NCBI GenBank assembly: GCA_035629175.1
Contig: DASPIL010000103.1
Location: forward strand, 124,001 to 188,000
Length of the DNA stretch: 64,000 nucleotides
DNA from: Verrucomicrobiia bacterium
Lineage (GTDB): Bacteria > Verrucomicrobiota > Verrucomicrobiia > Limisphaerales > DASXHY01
Reading direction: 5' to 3'
The notes beneath the pieces were generated by a model, which ran no database searches, had not been told where the DNA came from, and worked only from the letters and a program-made list of their open reading frames with translations. Positions within the stretch are counted from its first letter, which is position 1, and the number at the start of each line of letters is the position of its first letter. The position numbers and the translations under genes are program-made. Shown piece by piece: positions 49,901 through 55,900 of the stretch.

Positions 49901-52900
49901 CCTTGCAGGCGCCGACCAATGTGCTCAGCGGACAGCCGTTCGTCGTCACATGGAGCGCGACAAACTATGGTTCGGCGGCTGCGGCGGGGCCGTGGACGGA
50001 CGCGATCTACCTGGCCCCCACAAACGATCCATCTGCGCTTATGCTGCTGGGCTTGCGAACCAACACGGCAGCTGTCGCCGCGGGCGGGGCGTATCTCACG
50101 AATCTGACAGTGACGGCGCCCCAATGCATGACAGGCGCTGTTCATCTTTATGTCGTGGTGGACTTCAGCAACCGTGTGAACAGAGCCGAGTGTGATCGCT
50201 TGAACTCTCTGGCCGTCTCGACCGAGATTCAGCTGTATCATCCAGACCTCCAATTCCTTGGCCTGACAAAGCCCGCCACCGTGACGGGCGGCGTGCCTTT
50301 TGGTGTCACCTGGACGGTGTTCAATGGTGGCAATGCACCCGCAAGCGGATCGTGGGTGGACGTCGTTTATTTCTCCACGAACGCTGCGTTCGGCAGCCAG
50401 GCAATCGCGTTGGCGACGAACGTTCGTTCAGCTCCGCTCGCTGCGGGGAATTCCTATAGCGATTCCGCGACTGTGATGCTGCCCGCCGATGCGGCGGGAG
50501 CATACACATTGTTCCTTCGCACAGACGCCTTCGGAACGGTCAATGAATGCAAGGGTGAGAATGACAACACGATTCCCAGCCTGTTGCAGGTATTCCCGAG
50601 CCTGTATTCGGACTTGAGCCTGGGCCGAGTGATCGCGCCCGCGGATGCCATTGCTGGCCAGCCTGTGACCGTGTCGTGGGGCGTTACCAATGTCGGAACC
50701 GCGCCGACGCCGCCGCACCTTTGGTACGACACAGTTTATCTCTCGAAGGATCAGGTTCTCGATCCCCATACAGATGTGCGGCTTGGTGCTTACCCGCGTC
50801 CGGGAGTGTTGGGGGTCGGAGAACATTACGTGCGCTCCCTGGCGATGAACCTTCCGCCGGGAATCGCGGGCCCATACTTCTTCATCGTGGTTGCAAACAG
50901 CAGTGGATTGAACGAATACGGCGCAGCCGCCAACAACGAGGGAGTCACGCCGCTGGCCACAATCGTCACCATGACGCCACCCGCGGATCTGGGGGTGAGC
51001 ACGGTTGGCGTGTCGCCTTCATCAGGTTTGCCTGGGACCTCAGTGACAGTGAACTGGACGGTAGCCAACCTCTCGACCAATCCGGCAGTGGGCCAATGGA
51101 CTGACGCTGTCTATCTCTCACCAACTCCGCAGTGGAGTCTGAATTCCACGCTGGTGGGCGTGAAGCTCCACAACGGCACCGTCAATCCGCAGGGAAATTA
51201 TTCCGAGAGCCTGACGTTCGCGTTGCCTGCCCTGACGCCGGGCACGTACTACGCGTTCGTTCGAGCCGATACGCGCAACAACATCCGCGAGTTCAACCTG
51301 GGCAACAACCTGCTCGGGTCCGCTGGCGCCATCACGGTCGATGTCCCGCAATTGATCATAGGCGTGCCGGTTACCAACACCTTCGTCACGGGGACGGAGC
51401 ATTATTACAAGGTGTTCGTCGATGCGGGCCAGGCGCTTGCAGTGACGATGACAAATGCTTCCGCAGCGAACGCGAACGAGGTGTACCTCCGTTATGGCGC
51501 GCTGCCGAGCCTTGGGAATTACGATTACGCTTACGAAAATCCGCTGTCGCCGAACCAGCGCGTTGTGGTCCCGGCAACACAGGCCGGCTGGTATTATGTG
51601 CTGACGCGCGGGGCGAGCGTTCCTGTGCCGCCCGAGCTGGCGGTCATCCAGGCTGAGTTGATTCCGTTCAGCATCAGCAGTGTTTCGCCGGACCGCATTG
51701 GAGACGCCGGCCAGGTAACCGTGACCGTTGACGGAGCGCGCTTCCAACCCGGCGCAACTGTTCGCCTTGTTGGCAGTGGCGGGACGATTCCAGCCAATGA
51801 AATGAGGTTTGTGGATGGATCACGCGTCAAAGCGCGGTTCCATTTCAATGGCGCCCCGCGCGGAACCTACAACGTCGTGCTTGAGAATCCCGACCTTGGA
51901 ACCGTCACGGCGACCAATGGAATTACAATTGAGGCGAGCACGGGCATTTCGCTCCTGCTGAACACGGGTGGCAACAGCACGCCGCGCGCTGGGACGCGAT
52001 GGGATGTCCCGGGCACCGTCGTTAATATCGGAAATATTGATGCGCCGTATGTCACTGTGATTGGAGCGTTCCAAGGCCAGACGAAGATGGGCTTCAACCG
52101 CGAGGCGGATACATTCCCGCGCCAATCGGACTACCCGGAGGCCGACTGGTTCAACGATTCGCCCACGGCAAAGTTCGTGGACAGCGCCACGCATGACTGC
52201 TTCTGGATCCGTGACCTTGAGGCCGGGGGACAGGAATCGTTCGTATGGCGCATTCCCAACGCGCCGTTCGGTCCATTCCAATACATGTTGCTGGCACGCG
52301 GCCGCACTGCCGATGAGATGGCCGCGTATCTCGCGACCTACGCTGAATTCCTGCGTGGAGCGACTGCCTTCATCGACCTGGCCGCGGTTCAACCGGAAGT
52401 TTCGTCGCTGGCCGATGACCCCGCAGCGTGGCAGGCGTTTTATCGCAGCAACCTCGTTGCGAGCGGCCTGGTCGACGGCGACGAAGCCGGGTGGTATGGA
52501 TTGGCGAGCCGCGATTTCCTGGCCTTGAATGATCAGGCGAAGAGGAGCTGGTTCTCGGCGGCTTTGGCGGGCGGCATTACCAATCAGCTGGCCTGCAGTT
52601 TCACAGGCACCAATGGAGCGCCTTGCCTGCTGCTCGATCTCACCGCCGATATCGCGTACCTGTGGGTTTCCACATACACGATCATGGCGCAGGGCGGAGC
52701 AGGCACGATGAGTCTGGGCGGTTCCGGCGCGGTGTTCTTCGATCGAACCAACTTCATGGGCGGACAGACATTACCAATCCCGCCGGGCAGCTATACGCTG
52801 TCACAGCTGCAGACATTCGGATTCACGAACGACTGGGCTTCATCGGTGCAGTTCCCGGGCGGATGGAGTGTCATCATGTATTCGGGTGACAACTTCACAG

Positions 52901-55900
52901 GAACGAATTGGGTGCTGTTCTCGAACACGACGAACTTCTCGCAGTTGGTCCCGAGTGCGGATAATTCGGTGACGTCGGTGCAGATTGTGCCTTCGGGAGG
53001 CACTAGTGGGACTAGTGGGACTTCTGGGACATCTGGGACATCTGGGACTTCTGGGACGAGTGGAACGTCAGGGACCAGTGGCACCTCCGGAACCAGCGGA
53101 ACTTCTGGCACGAGTGGAACCTCCGGAACCAGCGGCACTTCCGGTACCTCAGGGACATCGGGAACAAGCGGGACTTCCGGGACCAGTGGTACGTCTGGAA
53201 CTTCGGGCACGAGCGGCACCTCGGGTACGTCCGGTACCTCTGGAACAAGTGGCACTTCGGGAACCTCCGGCACGAGCGGAACTTCCGGGACGTCCGGAAC
53301 CAGCGGCACCTCGGGCACATCAGGAACCTCGGGAACCAGCGGAACTTCGGGAACTTCCGGCACAAGTGGCACCTCGGGCACCTCGGGCACTTCGGGGACT
53401 TCGGGGACTTCGGGGACGAGCGGGACCTCAGGGACATCTGGAACTTCCGGTACCAGTGGAACGAGTGGAACGTCAGGAACATCCGGAACCAGCGGAACCA
53501 GCGGAACCAGCGGAACGTCGGGTACAAGTGGCACCTCTGGGACCAGCGGAACTTCCGGTACGAGTGGCACGAGCGGGACCAGCGGATCCGACCCCGGCGG
53601 CCCTGGCGGCGGCAGCGGCGGTTCGGGTTGCGATCCCAATGACAAGGTTGGGCCCCTTTCACCCGGACAGCAGGCATTCGTGAACCGAACAGATCCGATG
53701 CCGTACACCATCTATTTCGAGAACCTGCCCGAGGCCTCGGCCCACGCTCGGCGCGTCACAGTGTCAGATCTCATCGATCCAAACCTGGATATTCGCACGT
53801 TCCGGCTCGGCCAGATTGTGTTCAACAACCGAACCGTCACAGTTCCTGCCAATCGCAGTTACTTCCAAACCCGCGTGCCCATGGAGGACCAGGGCACGGG
53901 AACGAATGTTGTTGTTGATATCAGTGCAGGCGTGGATCTCAACGAACGCCGCGTATTCTGGTCGTTCCTTGCAATCGACCTCAACACGGGTGAGCCCCCG
54001 CTGAGCGTCAATGAAGGCGTTTTGCCTCCCAACACGACCAACCAAATCGGCGAAGGTTATGTGATCTACACCATACGGCCCGCGGGCGATGTCCCATCGG
54101 GCACTGTGATTACAAACCAGGCGCGGATCGTGTTCGATGACAACGAGCACATCGATACCCGCGTGGTCGAGAATATCATCGATGCGATTCCGCCCGTGAG
54201 CAGCGTCCATCCGCTGCCCGCAACCACGCTTCTGACGAGCTTCGAGGTGACCTGGTCGGGATCGGATGAGACAAACGGCTCGGGCATTCGCGATTTCGAT
54301 ATTTATTTCACTGACGACGGTGGGGAATTGATCGCCTGGCAGAGCGGGACCACCAACGAGACAGGATTGTTCACAGGCGAACCGGGACACACGTACGCCT
54401 TTTACAGTCGCGTTCGTGACAACGCCGGGAACATGGAGGCGGCGAGCGCAACGGCGGATACCCAGATTGTGATCTCCGGCAACGCGGCACCAATCCTCGG
54501 CGCCATCGCCAACCAGATCGCCCAGGTAAACAGCGGCATCTGCTTCACCAATCCTATTACGGACACGCCAGGGAGCGTCTTCACAGCGTCGCTCCTGGAT
54601 TCCCCGGCGGGCGCTTCGGTCAGCATTGCGAACGGCACCAACCTTGTCGTGTGCCTGTCTCCAACCCTCAGCCAGGCGGGCGGGACGAACCTGCTGCAAG
54701 TCGTCCTTAGCGACAACGGCCTGCCAAGTCTCAGTGTCACCCAGGCCTTCCTGGTGGCGATTCCTGATTATGCGCGCGTGGACCTCGGGTCGGCGACGGT
54801 CAGTCCGGGCCAGCAGGGTTGCGTGCCCGTGACGCTCGCTTCGAGCGCTGGCGCGACCAACATCCAGTTCCGCGTGATTGTCCCGGCTGGAACTGTCAGC
54901 GGCGTCAGTGTGAGTCCGGCCATTGCGGGCATCTGCAACGCCACCGTGCAAATGCTGTCTCCGACGGTGTTCACGGTCCGACTGCAGACATGTCCCGGAC
55001 AGCCGCTCATTTCCACGCAACAAGTGGTTGCATCGCTCTGCATTACAGTGACCAACCAAAGCGGAAGCGTACCATTGAGCGTTGGACAGGTGAATGCGCT
55101 GAAGTTCAACGGCAGCGCATTCGCAGGAGCATCCGGAGTTTCGGGCTCGATCATTGTCGTGCCCACGAACCAACCGCCTGTCGTGCGGCTTGAAGCGCGC
55201 ATGAGCAGCGGCGTACGCCGGTTGATTTTGCACGGCATCCCTGGCGACACCTACGCCATCGAATACACCACGAACATCAACTCGGCTGCCTGGACCCGCT
55301 TGCCAACGCAGGTGACGCTGACGACGAATACTTCCTTCACCGAAGTTGAAGGTGTGGTGCCCGCACCGTCAGTGGTCTTCTACCGGGCGGTCAAGGTGAT
55401 CGCCTTCACTGACCCGCCGCGGCTGACATTGTCGGTTGACGGCATTGGAACCCGGCAATTGACCGTGTATGGCCGTCCCGGCTTTACCTATCTCATCCAG
55501 TACTCCACCGCTCTCGGCAGCCCGTGGCAAACGCTCACGCGCATCACTCTCGACGGTCCGGTGGCAACGATTCCGGCGCTTATGCCGATGGACAGCGAGG
55601 CCTTCTATCGCGTGATCTACGTGGAGCCGCCGCAGCTGCAGGTTTCGTTGAATTCGGATGGCTCACGAAGAATGGTGGTGCACGGCTCGCCGGGGTCCAC
55701 CTATGTGGTTCAATACGCCACCTCGCTCGGGAGTCCGAACTGGCTGACCATCGGGACCGTTGGATTAACCAATGCAACCAGCGCGGAAATTCCTATGACA
55801 GAGGTGCCGGGCGGGATCGTCTTTTACAGGGTGGTGAAGTTTGAATTCACGTTTACGCCAGCCTGGCTGACGGCGTCCGTCAGCACGAATGGCGCGCGGG

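Noticed and set aside
52791-53711. A 306-residue minus-strand frame rich in VPLVPEVP repeats
   Set aside because: It is the exact antisense of the GTS repeat; the Val-Pro pattern is forced by the codons of Gly-Thr-Ser. There is no start signal or family match.
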